Source: Hyphomicrobiales bacterium (GTDB taxonomy: Bacteria; Pseudomonadota; Alphaproteobacteria; Rickettsiales; JACKKO01). Taken from it: a stretch of DNA of 64,000 nt. The DNA lies in assembly GCA_024236395.1 (NCBI GenBank), contig JACKKO010000001.1, forward strand, positions 434,001 to 498,000. Direction: 5' to 3'. Made by a program: the position numbers and the translations under genes. Under the pieces are notes generated by a model. That model made no database searches. It had not been told where the DNA came from and saw only the letters and a list, made by a program, of their open reading frames with translations. Of the stretch, positions 17,136 through 25,808 are shown one piece after another (the stretch's first letter is position 1; each line of letters starts with the position of its first letter).

Positions 17136-18389
17136 ATGGTGGCAGATAATAGAGAAGAGATGGAACAAACGCCGGGTGCAGACATGCCGCCTGTTGGGGG
17201 GGATGATGTTCAGGATACAGGAGGAGACTCTGCAGGGAGCCGTCTAAAAGGTACATTACCTGCCGTTTCTGAAACAAATGCCAAGAGCCTTGTGCTTATT
17301 GGCGCAGTGTTTGTTATTGTTGTTGTTGTCTTATTTATGATGTTCTCCGGATCTGATAAAAAACCGCAGAGAAAACCTGCTGAACCGGCGAAACCTGCAG
17401 GTTCTAAGGTAAGTGAGACGTTCGCAGGTGCAGAAGAATTACAGCGTGCAATTACACCGCCTCCACCACCGCCACCTCCGCCACCACCTCCGCCTCCACC
17501 ACCGCCACCACCGCCACCACCGCCACCTCCTCCTCCGCCACCCGCGCCACAGAATTTCTCATCTAATTTTGTAGCGCAGAAGAATCAGTTTGAGCAGAAA
17601 ACCATGGAAGCCCGCGCCAAAACTGCCATGATAATCACTGGTGGTGGACGTGGGGTTAGTGGTGCTTTGGAAGGAGGTGCGGAATATTTTGGCCGTGTGG
17701 GAACCCTGCAGGATTCTCGTGCTCCATCAGCTGAAGCGACGATTACTGGTAACCTGTTCAGTAGCATACTGCAGGGTAAAATCATTGATGTAGTACTCGA
17801 AACTGCCATTAATACCGACCTTCCAGGCAGCTTAAGGGCAATAGTCAGCCGGGATGTGTATGCTGAAGCAGGAAAAACGGTTTTGATTCCAAAGGGTTCA
17901 CGGTTGATCGGCACGTATGATGCCAGTGTGAAACGTGGGCAAGCGCGTGTGTATATTATCTGGAACCGCGTTATCCGACCGGATGGGGTAGATATCGCCA
18001 TTGATTCACCTGCGACAGACGAATTGGGGCGTAGCGGAATTCCTGGTGAAGTGGATCCGCGCTATCTTGAAATCTTTGGTAATTCTGTATTATTGAGTAC
18101 ACTGACCATTGCTGTGGCGTCTGCTGCAGAAGGGCTAACGAATGCCAAGGGCGTTCAGGAAGGGGAAACTGGCAGTGGTGACACCACACGCTCCGGTAGC
18201 GTAACAGATCTGACGGTGGTAGATACACTAGAAGGCTTTAATGATGTGGTGAAGTCCATTACCAGCGATTTTGTAACACTCAAACCGCGCATTCTGGTTG
18301 ATCAGGGTGAGCGCATTAAGGTGTTTGTCAATCGCGACCTTATCTTCCCGGAAGATGCGGTGGATGGCAGCATAACGTTTATCCGATGA
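17136..18389 (+). CDS. virB10: Type IV secretion system protein VirB10 with a long polyproline tract
   Basis: VirB10 spans the envelope and senses ATP use by VirD4 and VirB11. The cytoplasmic N-terminus (about 50 aa) is followed by a membrane helix (about 51-70), a periplasmic linker containing 29 uninterrupted prolines (residues 108-136), and the C-terminal beta-barrel domain from about 190 with DLPGSLRAIVSRDVYAEAGK, LIPKGSRLIGTYD and GIPGEVD. At 417 aa it is normal for the family. The stop overlaps the virB11 ATG (ATGA). Confidence 0.94.
   Translation: MVADNREEMEQTPGADMPPVGGDDVQDTGGDSAGSRLKGTLPAVSETNAKSLVLIGAVFVIVVVVLFMMFSGSDKKPQRKPAEPAKPAGSKVSETFAGAEELQRAITPPPPPPPPPPPPPPPPPPPPPPPPPPPPPAPQNFSSNFVAQKNQFEQKTMEARAKTAMIITGGGRGVSGALEGGAEYFGRVGTLQDSRAPSAEATITGNLFSSILQGKIIDVVLETAINTDLPGSLRAIVSRDVYAEAGKTVLIPKGSRLIGTYDASVKRGQARVYIIWNRVIRPDGVDIAIDSPATDELGRSGIPGEVDPRYLEIFGNSVLLSTLTIAVASAAEGLTNAKGVQEGETGSGDTTRSGSVTDLTVVDTLEGFNDVVKSITSDFVTLKPRILVDQGERIKVFVNRDLIFPEDAVDGSITFIR
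17457..17543 (+). repeat. Polyproline-coding tract, 29 consecutive Pro codons
   Basis: The tract uses a mixture of CCA, CCT, CCG and CCC codons, so it is not a pure triplet expansion, though short CCACCG runs suggest slippage contributed. It lies in the periplasmic linker of VirB10, where a polyproline II rod could help span the periplasm. A run this long would be expected to need elongation factor P for translation. Confidence 0.95.
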
Positions 18390-19375
18390 GTTCAAGCTTA
18401 ACGGCACTGGAGACATACCTTGGGCCGATCAAGCAAATGCTGGATCGGGAGGGGGTCAGTGAAATATCTATCAACCGGCCAGGTGAAGCCTGGATTGAGC
18501 TGCGCGGTGACATGCATCATGAGTCTGTGGAAACGCTGACGCTAGAACACCTGAAAGCACTTTCCAAGCTGATTGCACAATCTACCAGCCAGATGATTTC
18601 AGAAGAGCATCCACTGCTTTCCGCCACCCTGCCGGGAGGATTCCGTGTTCAGGTAGTATTCCCACCTGCCTGTGAAGATGGGACGATTTGTTTTTCTATT
18701 CGTAAGCCCAGTGCGCTGAATTTTGATCTGGATCAGTACGAAGCGATGGGGGCGTTCCAGAATACCGCGGTAGTGGAGCAGGAAAACCAGGATAATGTGA
18801 AGCTCAAGCGGTTGCTGAATGAAGGAAAGGTGAAGGACTTCCTTGATCAGGCTGTTAAGCTGAAACGGAACATCATTGTCAGCGGTGGTACCTCAACAGG
18901 TAAAACGACATTCCTGAACGCAGCACTGAAAAGTATTCCATTGGAAGAGCGCCTGATTACAATTGAAGATGCTCGCGAAGTGGTGCTGGACCGGCACGAT
19001 AACAAGGTGCATCTGCTGGTTTCCAAAGGGGGACAAGGTCGTGCGAAAGTGACGACACAGGACCTGATTGAAGCGTGTCTGCGTTTGCGTCCGGATCGGA
19101 TTATCGTGGGGGAATTGCGTGGGGCAGAAGCCTTTAGCTTTCTGCGGGCAATCAACACAGGTCACCCGGGTTCCATTGCTTCCATTCACGCCGATACCCC
19201 GCGTCTGGCACTGGAACAGCTGGTGCTGATGGTAATGCAGGCGGGTGTGGCAATGACCAAAGAGGAAATTCTTGGTTATGTACGAAACGTGATAGAGGTG
19301 ATCGTACAGCTCAGGCGTGGTGATAAAGGTCGTCGTTTTGTTTCAGAAATTTACTTTAATCCAATTGGTGGCTAG
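18386..19375 (+). CDS. virB11: Type IV secretion ATPase VirB11
   Basis: VirB11 is a hexameric AAA-like traffic ATPase at the inner face of the channel. The sequence shows Walker A GGTSTGKTTF (about residue 168), the Asp box ITIEDAREV, the Walker B-like LRLRPDRIIVGELRGAEAF and the His box TGHPGSIASIHADTP. At 329 aa it is complete. It overlaps virB10 by four bases. A 121-bp gap without a gene separates it from virD4. Confidence 0.96.
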   Translation: MSSSLTALETYLGPIKQMLDREGVSEISINRPGEAWIELRGDMHHESVETLTLEHLKALSKLIAQSTSQMISEEHPLLSATLPGGFRVQVVFPPACEDGTICFSIRKPSALNFDLDQYEAMGAFQNTAVVEQENQDNVKLKRLLNEGKVKDFLDQAVKLKRNIIVSGGTSTGKTTFLNAALKSIPLEERLITIEDAREVVLDRHDNKVHLLVSKGGQGRAKVTTQDLIEACLRLRPDRIIVGELRGAEAFSFLRAINTGHPGSIASIHADTPRLALEQLVLMVMQAGVAMTKEEILGYVRNVIEVIVQLRRGDKGRRFVSEIYFNPIGG

Positions 19376-19496
19376 TTCCGGCGTGGCTATATGGCCGTAT
19401 CTGATACGCATTTGCGGTGTATTGAGAGTCTATTTCTAACATCGTCTTTCTTTCTCAGCTGATACACACTAATATACCCCACAGAAAAGAAGGGCC

Positions 19497-21279
19497 ATGC
19501 GGATCGAAGCGCATAATATTCGGAATTTTATTGTCATCGGCATCATTGTGGTGCTGTTTCTTGCTGTTTGTGCCTACACAGCGGTAGTGACGACGGTTGT
19601 TCTTTTTTATGGGATGGACTATCTCAGCGCCTCCCTGATGGTACTGGATATGCTCAATGTCTACAAAGGGCTTTTCCAGTACTGGTGGGTGTATCACGCC
19701 CAGCTGGGCAATGATTTTAACCTGAAAATGTTTGGTCCGGCCGGGGCGGCATTGTTTACCTTTATGGTGATTTTATTCATCATCCGGGCGCCGCTGTTAG
19801 ATTTTCGTCCGTTCCAGAAAGCAGAAAAGATTCACGGGGACGCTAAGTGGGCAACCGAAACAGAGATTCGCAAGGCTGGATTGCGTTCAAGAAGGGGATT
19901 CTGGTAGGGCAGACTAGCGGGGCTATCTGAGTGCACCGGGGTTCCAGCATGCATTGCTGTTTGCACCAACCGGTTCTGGTAAGGGTGTGGGCTTTGTAAT
20001 TCCAAACCTGCTGTTCTGGGAAGAGTCTTGCGTCGTGCATGATATCAAGCTGGAAAACTATGAACTGACCAGTGGTTACCGACAGCAAATGGGGCAAAAA
20101 GTATTCCTGTGGAATCCGGCCAGCCCGGAAGGAATCAGCCATTGCTACAACCCGCTGGACTGGGTCAGCCCCAAAATGGGTCAGATGGTGGACGATGTGC
20201 AAAAAATCGCCAACCTGTTGTTGCCGGAGCAGGAATTCTGGCAAAATGAAGCACGAAGCCTGTTTCTGGGTGTGGCGCTGTATCTGATTGCGGTGCCGGA
20301 GAAGCCGACGACATTCGGTGAAATTGTACGGACGCTGCGTAGTGATGATGTGGTGTATAATCTCGCGGTGGTGCTGGATACGATTGGGAAGCAAATTCAC
20401 CCGGTGGCCTATATGAACATTGCGGCCTTCCTGCAAAAGGCGGATAAAGAACGATCCGGGGTGCTTTCCACGCTCAACTCCGCGCTGGAACTCTGGGCCA
20501 ACCCGCTGATTGATGCCACTACCTCTAAGAGTGATTTTGATTTCAACCGGTTTAAAAAGGATAAAATCACGGTGTATGTTGGTTTGACGCCGGACAATAT
20601 CGAACGCCTGAAGCCGTTGATGCAGATTTTCTACCAGCAGGCCACGCAGCTTCTGTGTAAACATATGCCGCGTCCGGATGAGCCGTTCGGTATTCTGTTT
20701 GTGATGGACGAGTTTCCCACGCTGGGGGATATGGAGCAGTTCAAAAACGGGATTGCGTACTTCCGGGGGTATAAGGTGCGATTGTTCCTGATTATTCAGG
20801 ATACCGAGCAGCTGAAGGACATCTACGAGGAGGCAGGGATGAACTCCTTCCTGGCCAACGCGACCTACCGGATCACCTTCGCGGCGAACAACGTGGAAAC
20901 GGCCAACCTGATCTCGCAGCTGGTGGGGAACAAAACCGTGAAGCAGATTTCGCGCAACGCGCCGGTGTTCCTGGATCTTAACCCGGCATCGCGCTCCAAG
21001 CACGTTTCCGAGGCGCAGCGTGCCCTGCTGCTGCCGCAGGAAGTGATTGGTCTGCCGCGGGATGAGCAGATTATCCTCGTGGAATCCACAGCCCCGATCA
21101 AAACCAAGAAGATTTTCTATTATAAAGACCCGTTCTTCACCAAGCGTCTGCTGCCACCGATTGATGTGCCGGAGCAGGAGCCATACGACCCGCGTAAGAA
21201 GCGTGAAGAAGCCGAAAAAAAGGCCAAAGAAGAGGCCGAGAAGAAAAAACAGCAGGAAGAAGGTAACGCGGCGGCGTAA
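19497..21279 (+). pseudogene. virD4: Type IV secretion coupling protein VirD4, two apparent frameshifts
   Basis: VirD4 is the coupling ATPase that brings substrates to the channel. The N-terminal part (19497-19907) has two membrane segments and ends at KIHGDAKWATETEIRKAGLR, then runs into a stop. The ATPase part is open from 19954, starting LFAPTGSGKGVGFVIPNLLF (Walker A) and with VMDEFPTLGD (Walker B) later. Restoring one A near 19889-19891 and one G in the run at 19917-19922 rejoins the frame into a 594-aa protein, normal for Rickettsiales-type VirD4. Both losses are in short homopolymers 30 bp apart. A Lys/Glu-rich tail closes the protein. It is either a sequencing artefact or a recently damaged gene. 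Confidence 0.88.
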
Positions 21280-21324
21280 GCAAGTAACGTTGATTGTGTT
21301 GTATGTGAGGGGGTAAGGTAATTT

Positions 21325-21966
21325 ATGGCAGATACACCTCCAAGGCCCATCAATTTACCGGGTGGGATAATGAACCGAACTGCTGTGCTTTTATTAGTTA
21401 TTCTTCTTGTCTGGATAGGGGTTTACCTGCTGAATCTGGAGCAGCGTTATCAGAACGAAGGGGTTCTCACCAGCGGGAAGATAATAGGAAAAGAGATTGA
21501 TATAGGTGCCAGAGGCATCCCTTCCTATGTTGTTGTTTTTGAGTTTCTATTGGCCAACGGTGACATGCTTACCAATAAAGAAAGCTTCTCCAGAGACCGG
21601 TGGTTGACCTTTGCAGAGGATGATATTGTTGATGTGCTCTACCTGCCCGAGAAGCCAAAAATACATGTACGCATATTACCTGACGATAATCTGGCGCTTG
21701 CCTATAGTTTTATTGTCGGGGGAGTAGTTATTGTTTTGTCATTTCCGCTTGTGGCTCTACATAATCTTTTTATTAGAATGGGTTATTCCCAGGGTATACG
21801 TAGGATGATATCAATATATGGTATCTGTGCTCTAACTGGCTTCCTTTTCGTAAGTGTGTATTTGACATACTATTCTTTTGTCAACAGGGTGGGGGGTCAC
21901 GTAGTTGTTTTCTCTTTGGTAACAATTGGTTACTTGTGGCTTGTCGTACACCTAATACGCAAATAG
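21325..21966 (+). CDS. DUF3592-type membrane protein (213 aa), paralogue 1
   Basis: One membrane helix near residues 17-37 is followed by a roughly 85-residue extracytoplasmic domain with GVLTSGKIIGKEID, VFEFLLANGD and VDVLYLPEKPKIHVR, then three C-terminal membrane helices. The middle domain with its VLYLPEKP-type motif resembles DUF3592 proteins of unknown function. A second copy lies at 25141-25800 on the opposite strand, clearly homologous over its whole length. It follows virD4 by 45 bp but need not be part of the secretion system. Confidence 0.7.
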   Translation: MADTPPRPINLPGGIMNRTAVLLLVILLVWIGVYLLNLEQRYQNEGVLTSGKIIGKEIDIGARGIPSYVVVFEFLLANGDMLTNKESFSRDRWLTFAEDDIVDVLYLPEKPKIHVRILPDDNLALAYSFIVGGVVIVLSFPLVALHNLFIRMGYSQGIRRMISIYGICALTGFLFVSVYLTYYSFVNRVGGHVVVFSLVTIGYLWLVVHLIRK

Positions 21967-22081
21967 TCTTGCCAGACAGAGCACGACAATTCCGTGTGCG
22001 TATGTTTTTCCTTTCCATTCTGCCGGTTTTCTGTATGGTATGCGCGGCCTGCGCGAGTGCGGGTCCATATTTTCTTTTCCC

Positions 22082-22157
22082 GGGTGGTTAGCTCAGCTGG
22101 TAGAGCAACTGGTTTACACCCAGTAGGTCGGCGGTTCGATCCCGTCACCACCCACCA
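22082..22157 (+). tRNA. tRNA-Val (anticodon UAC)
   Basis: The full cloverleaf is readable: acceptor GGGTGGT pairs with ACCACCC, D arm GCTC/GAGC, anticodon stem ACTGG/CCAGT around loop TTTACAC (anticodon TAC), T arm with TTCGATC, and an encoded CCA at 22155-22157. Gene remnants follow directly downstream. Confidence 0.97.
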
Positions 22158-22180
22158 ATCTCAGTAAGGGTTTCAAGGAA

Positions 22181-22399
22181 CTACAAGAATTTGGGAAAAT
22201 GGGCTGGTGCCCTTCTGGCGCCGTTTCTAAGCACTACTTTTTCTAATACAGCATTTGCAATTTTTGTAATTTCAGAAAGATTCTCAGAGTTTTGTTTCAT
22301 CCAGCTATTGAATTTATTGTTATTGTCTTCTGAAGTGAATTCAACAATCCTCTCAATATCCGCCCCCTTAAATTCGTCTAAGGGAAGGTAATCCTCATA
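22181..22399 (-). pseudogene. Remnant of an unknown gene (C-terminal fragment, 72 codons)
   Basis: The minus strand is open from a TAT at 22399 to a TAG at 22181 and reads like protein (YLPLDEFKGADIERIVEF, ending ARRAPAHFPKFL), with no start codon near its beginning. It follows the TPP-enzyme fragment after about 10 bp and ends 24 bp from the tRNA-Val. I could not assign a family. It is most simply a leftover 3' end of a gene whose 5' part was lost. Confidence 0.4.
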
Positions 22400-22409
22400 T
22401 CACCCCTTT

Positions 22410-22762
22410 TTAGAACGGCATATACGCATTTCCATCAACACCCCGTTCCGCTTCTACCTGTCCAGCAATAATAACCATAGGACGCGCATCAGCTTTAGCT
22501 GTGTAGGCAGACATAAGAGTATTGGTTGTGCATGGTCCAGACCCAATCATTAGAATACCAGGAAGGCGTTTGTTTATTACAGAAGCCATTAAGTGGCCCC
22601 ATACGCCTGCCGCCATTCCTACCGTTGTTTCGTGGTTTGCTTTATATAGTGTTAGGTTGGAAAGAGTATCGGCATAGCGTAACGCGGGCATAATCGCATT
22701 GCATCAGTTATTGCCCTGATTAAGGCATTTGCACCTGTATAGTGAGGGGGTAAATTTGTCAT
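22410..22762 (-). pseudogene. Fragment of a thiamine-pyrophosphate-dependent enzyme (N-terminal PYR domain)
   Basis: The start MTNLPPHYTGANALIRAITD at 22762 and the later segment (HETTVGMAAGVWG, then PGILMIGSGPCTTNTLMSAY and RPMVIIAGQV) lie in different frames, separated by a shift near 22690-22700 with loss of the segment between. The pattern is that of the N-terminal domain of acetolactate synthase-like enzymes. It stops at 22410 after about 110 residues, whereas such enzymes have 500-600. It is a decayed remnant beside a tRNA, probably of horizontally acquired DNA. Confidence 0.65.
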
Positions 22763-22909
22763 TTTTGTTATGCTCAAAGAATCTGAAACGAATTAAGAGA
22801 CTATGATACCACGATTAGATTGATAAATGGTTAATTATTGCTAATAAATATACCCTACAGGACTGGTTTTACTCGTTTTTGGTAACTATTCATGTCATAA
22901 CAATAACCT

Positions 22910-24268
22910 ATGAAACTGACATTTCTGGGTGCAACCGGCACGGTGACCGGGTCGAAATACCTGCTGGAGCGCGGGAAGCAGCGTATCCTAGTTGATTGCG
23001 GGCTGTTTCAGGGGCATAAAGAGCTGCGCCTGCGCAACTGGGATCCACTACCCATCAACCCGGCCAGTATTGACGCCGTGATTCTAACCCATGCGCATAT
23101 TGATCATAGTGGCTATCTACCTCTGTTAGTAAGGAACGGCTTTCAGGGAAAGGTGTACTGCTCGGAAGCGACCGAAGCGCTATGCCGGATATTGTTGCCG
23201 GACAGTGCGTTCCTGCACGAGGAAGATGCCCGGCGGGCGAACCGTTATGGCTATAGTAAACATCACCCGGCCTTGCCACTTTACACACAGGAGGATGCCG
23301 AAGCAGCACTGACCCTGTTTGAGCCGATTGCCTTCGGTTGGCCATGTGACGTGGGGGGTGGGATGCGTGTTGTACTCAGCCGGTCCGGGCATATTTTAGG
23401 TTCGGCCTTTGTGCAAGTGACAGATGGACGGCGTACTGTGGTGTTTTCCGGGGATATCGGGCGAATGCACGATCCGATCATGCATTCGCCCGCGCAGCTT
23501 CAGGATGCGGATTACCTGCTGGTGGAATCTACCTATGGCGATCGTCAGCACGCGGAAACTGACCCTGTAGAGGAAATTGGGGAAGTGGTGCGCAGCACGG
23601 TGGCAGCCGGAGGAAGTGTGGTGATTCCCGCCTTTGCTGTGGGGCGGGCACAGCTGATCCTGTACTGTCTGTACCAGCTAAAGCAGCGAGGGATGATGCC
23701 AGATGTTCCGGTATATCTGGATAGTCCGATGGCGATCAGCGCCACGGATTTATTTCGCCGGTTTCACCAGGAACATAAATTATCCGCAGAACTGGCGGAG
23801 AGGGTCTGTGATGTAGCGACCTATACCCGTACCGTGGAAGCCTCCAAGGCAATTCTTCAGTCACCCATGCCTGCGGTGATTATTTCTGCCAGTGGGATGG
23901 CGACAGGCGGTCGGGTGTTGCACCATCTGAAACACTTTATCACCGATGCCCGTAACACGATCCTGTTCAGCGGATTTCAGGCAGGCGGTACGCGGGGTGA
24001 CCGGTTATTGCGTGGTGAGAAAGAGATCAAAATTCATGGGGAAATGTTTCCGGTCCGGGCACGTATTGAAAATCTGGAAAATATGTCAGCTCATGGGGAC
24101 TATGTGGAAATACTGAGCTGGCTTAGTCACTTCCACCGTCCACCGCGGCAGACGTTTATCACCCACGGTGAGCCAGAAGCTGCTGCATCACTGAAAGAAA
24201 AAATAGAGAATGCGTATGGATGGCGTGTGACCATCCCTGAGTATCTGGAAAGTGTGGAACTCGATTAA
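22910..24268 (+). CDS. MBL-fold beta-CASP metallo-hydrolase (RNA/DNA-processing exonuclease family)
   Basis: The metallo-beta-lactamase motif is HAHIDHSGYLP (about residue 63), followed by the HILGSAF and SGDIGR metal ligands. The beta-CASP part shows VESTYGDRQH, PAFAVGRAQ, DSPMA and ISASGMATGGRVLHHL, then the C-terminal SAHGD and FITHGEPEAA. This is the architecture of the YSH1/CPSF-like bacterial RNA-processing nucleases (452 aa). The stop overlaps the convergent sulfotransferase gene by four bases. The 147 bp upstream are AT-rich and without a gene. Confidence 0.92.
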   Translation: MKLTFLGATGTVTGSKYLLERGKQRILVDCGLFQGHKELRLRNWDPLPINPASIDAVILTHAHIDHSGYLPLLVRNGFQGKVYCSEATEALCRILLPDSAFLHEEDARRANRYGYSKHHPALPLYTQEDAEAALTLFEPIAFGWPCDVGGGMRVVLSRSGHILGSAFVQVTDGRRTVVFSGDIGRMHDPIMHSPAQLQDADYLLVESTYGDRQHAETDPVEEIGEVVRSTVAAGGSVVIPAFAVGRAQLILYCLYQLKQRGMMPDVPVYLDSPMAISATDLFRRFHQEHKLSAELAERVCDVATYTRTVEASKAILQSPMPAVIISASGMATGGRVLHHLKHFITDARNTILFSGFQAGGTRGDRLLRGEKEIKIHGEMFPVRARIENLENMSAHGDYVEILSWLSHFHRPPRQTFITHGEPEAAASLKEKIENAYGWRVTIPEYLESVELD

Positions 24269-25023
24269 GTACCGGTGCGCTCGGTAAAGTAACCCGCGTA
24301 GGGTGAATCCGCAAAATATTGCTTGAGGATATGGTAGTTGCTGATGATGGAGGTGTAGGGTTTTTTTACCTGTTTCATGGTGACCAGCTTCGGCGTAAAT
24401 TCCGGAAGGCCAAGGAACCGGAAAAGTTCCTGTGCCGTAGCGATAGGGCGCGCGGCCAGTTCAGCATCGTAATCCACGGTAATGGTATCTTTTTTAGCGA
24501 AAAGTTGTTCTGCCTTTTTACGCTGCTGGGTAAATTCGTCAAAGAATTTTTCACAGGTGGTGACATCGATAGAAAGTGGTTCAAATTCCTTCTGCTGATT
24601 CCCGCCTACCAGAATCCATTGGTTGGTTTTCTGTGCCACTTTCAGGGAAACAAGGCTGTGGAACGGATTATTGCGTACCAGGTGGATAACCCGGAGTTCG
24701 GGCATATCCGCCAGGCTTTGCCATAGTCCTTGTTCCTCGGGGGTACGGCAATGATGATAAAAAAGCTTAAACCCAACTGCCTGTCCCTCCGGATGCAGGG
24801 CATGATTCCATACGTTTTCTTTCAGGAAATCCAGCGGGCTACCAGTACCATCATAAAAGGTTTTTTTACCCTCGTGATTCTTGAAAAAATGCACATTACT
24901 GCGCTGCGGTAGTTCCGGGTGGAACAGCTCTTTATACATCGTGATACCGGGATGCTGTTGCAGCAGCATCTCCAGCATAGAGGAGCCGGTACGCGGCGCG
25001 CCAAGTAGGATAAATGGTATCAT
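24265..25023 (-). CDS. Sulfotransferase family protein
   Basis: The N-terminus carries the 5'-phosphosulfate-binding loop as LLGAPRTGSSMLEMLLQQHP, and the 3'-phosphate site resembles VIHLVRNNPFHSLVS (about residue 145). PAPS-dependent sulfotransferases of this size (252 aa) modify surface sugars or lipids. The acceptor cannot be told from the sequence and no PAPS synthesis or glycan genes lie nearby. The gene is unlinked to its neighbours, being convergent with the beta-CASP gene. Confidence 0.8.
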   Translation of the reverse strand: MIPFILLGAPRTGSSMLEMLLQQHPGITMYKELFHPELPQRSNVHFFKNHEGKKTFYDGTGSPLDFLKENVWNHALHPEGQAVGFKLFYHHCRTPEEQGLWQSLADMPELRVIHLVRNNPFHSLVSLKVAQKTNQWILVGGNQQKEFEPLSIDVTTCEKFFDEFTQQRKKAEQLFAKKDTITVDYDAELAARPIATAQELFRFLGLPEFTPKLVTMKQVKKPYTSIISNYHILKQYFADSPYAGYFTERTGT

Positions 25024-25140
25024 GAACGTGCTTTTTCCTGTTACTTATGCGGAAATAACCAAGATTTGCATGAAATTGCAAGCAAAATTGGCTCAGGTGG
25101 CAGTATTGCAAAAATAAAGTAATGGGAAATTATAGAGGAC

Positions 25141-25800
25141 CTACAGCTTAGACTGTTTTTTCTTAATAAACCAAAAGTAGATGAGAAAGCTAAGCCATAG
25201 CAACGAAAGAGCAGTGAAAAGTATGATGCCGCCAAGTTCCCTATTGAGATAGGTGTAATATGTCATATAGCCAAGTAATCCGGTAAATAGTAAGAAACCG
25301 TATGTAACAAAAGGTATCATGAGCATGCGGGCTAAGCGAATCTGTTTCCTGCAAAGCAAAGTATTATGAAGCCCAGCAAATGGAAAGCATAGTGCAGAAA
25401 ACAATCCAACTAAAATAAACCCATAAGCTAATTGGTAGTTGTCATCAAATGTAAAGCGGGAGTGCATTTGAGGTTTGTCAGGCAGATAGAGCACGTCGAT
25501 ATTTTCTCCTACACTTAGGGATTTCCATACAGGTAGTGAAAAACTATCTTTTGCCAGTAAAGAGTCTCCATTAGTTAAGTCAAACGAGTATTTGACGTGA
25601 TAAGAAACGCCTTTAGCTCCTTCATCAATGGTTTTTTCCAGAATAACGCCATCTGTTAATACACCTTCTGAGGTATAGCGCTTTTCAATATATAAAAGAA
25701 AAATGCCGAAACAGATCATACTTATACCGAGTAGTGTGGTTGATAAACGTTGTGCAATATTGAAGTGTGACACATCAATAGGTTTCGGCGGATACAACAT
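25141..25800 (-). CDS. DUF3592-type membrane protein (219 aa), paralogue 2
   Basis: The domain order matches the protein at 21325-21966: one N-terminal membrane helix, an extracytoplasmic part with GVLTDGVILEKTIDEGAKG, DLTNGDSLLAKDSFS and NIDVLYLPDKPQMHSR, then three membrane helices and a basic tail. Shared blocks such as EGVLT, NGD and VLYLP indicate a duplication, now well diverged. The ATG at 25800 gives the same N-terminal layout as the paralogue. The function is unknown. Confidence 0.7.
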   Translation of the reverse strand: MLYPPKPIDVSHFNIAQRLSTTLLGISMICFGIFLLYIEKRYTSEGVLTDGVILEKTIDEGAKGVSYHVKYSFDLTNGDSLLAKDSFSLPVWKSLSVGENIDVLYLPDKPQMHSRFTFDDNYQLAYGFILVGLFSALCFPFAGLHNTLLCRKQIRLARMLMIPFVTYGFLLFTGLLGYMTYYTYLNRELGGIILFTALSLLWLSFLIYFWFIKKKQSKL

Positions 25801-25808
25801 AATAAATA

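Noticed and set aside
19880..19925. Programmed ribosomal frameshifting in virD4
   Set aside because: Two successive shifts within about 30 bp would be needed, without a slippery heptamer or downstream structure; indels or sequencing errors are simpler.
19843..21003. 386-codon minus-strand frame opposite virD4
   Set aside because: It is antisense to a conserved ATPase, has no ribosome site and no recognisable motif; its length reflects codon bias of virD4.
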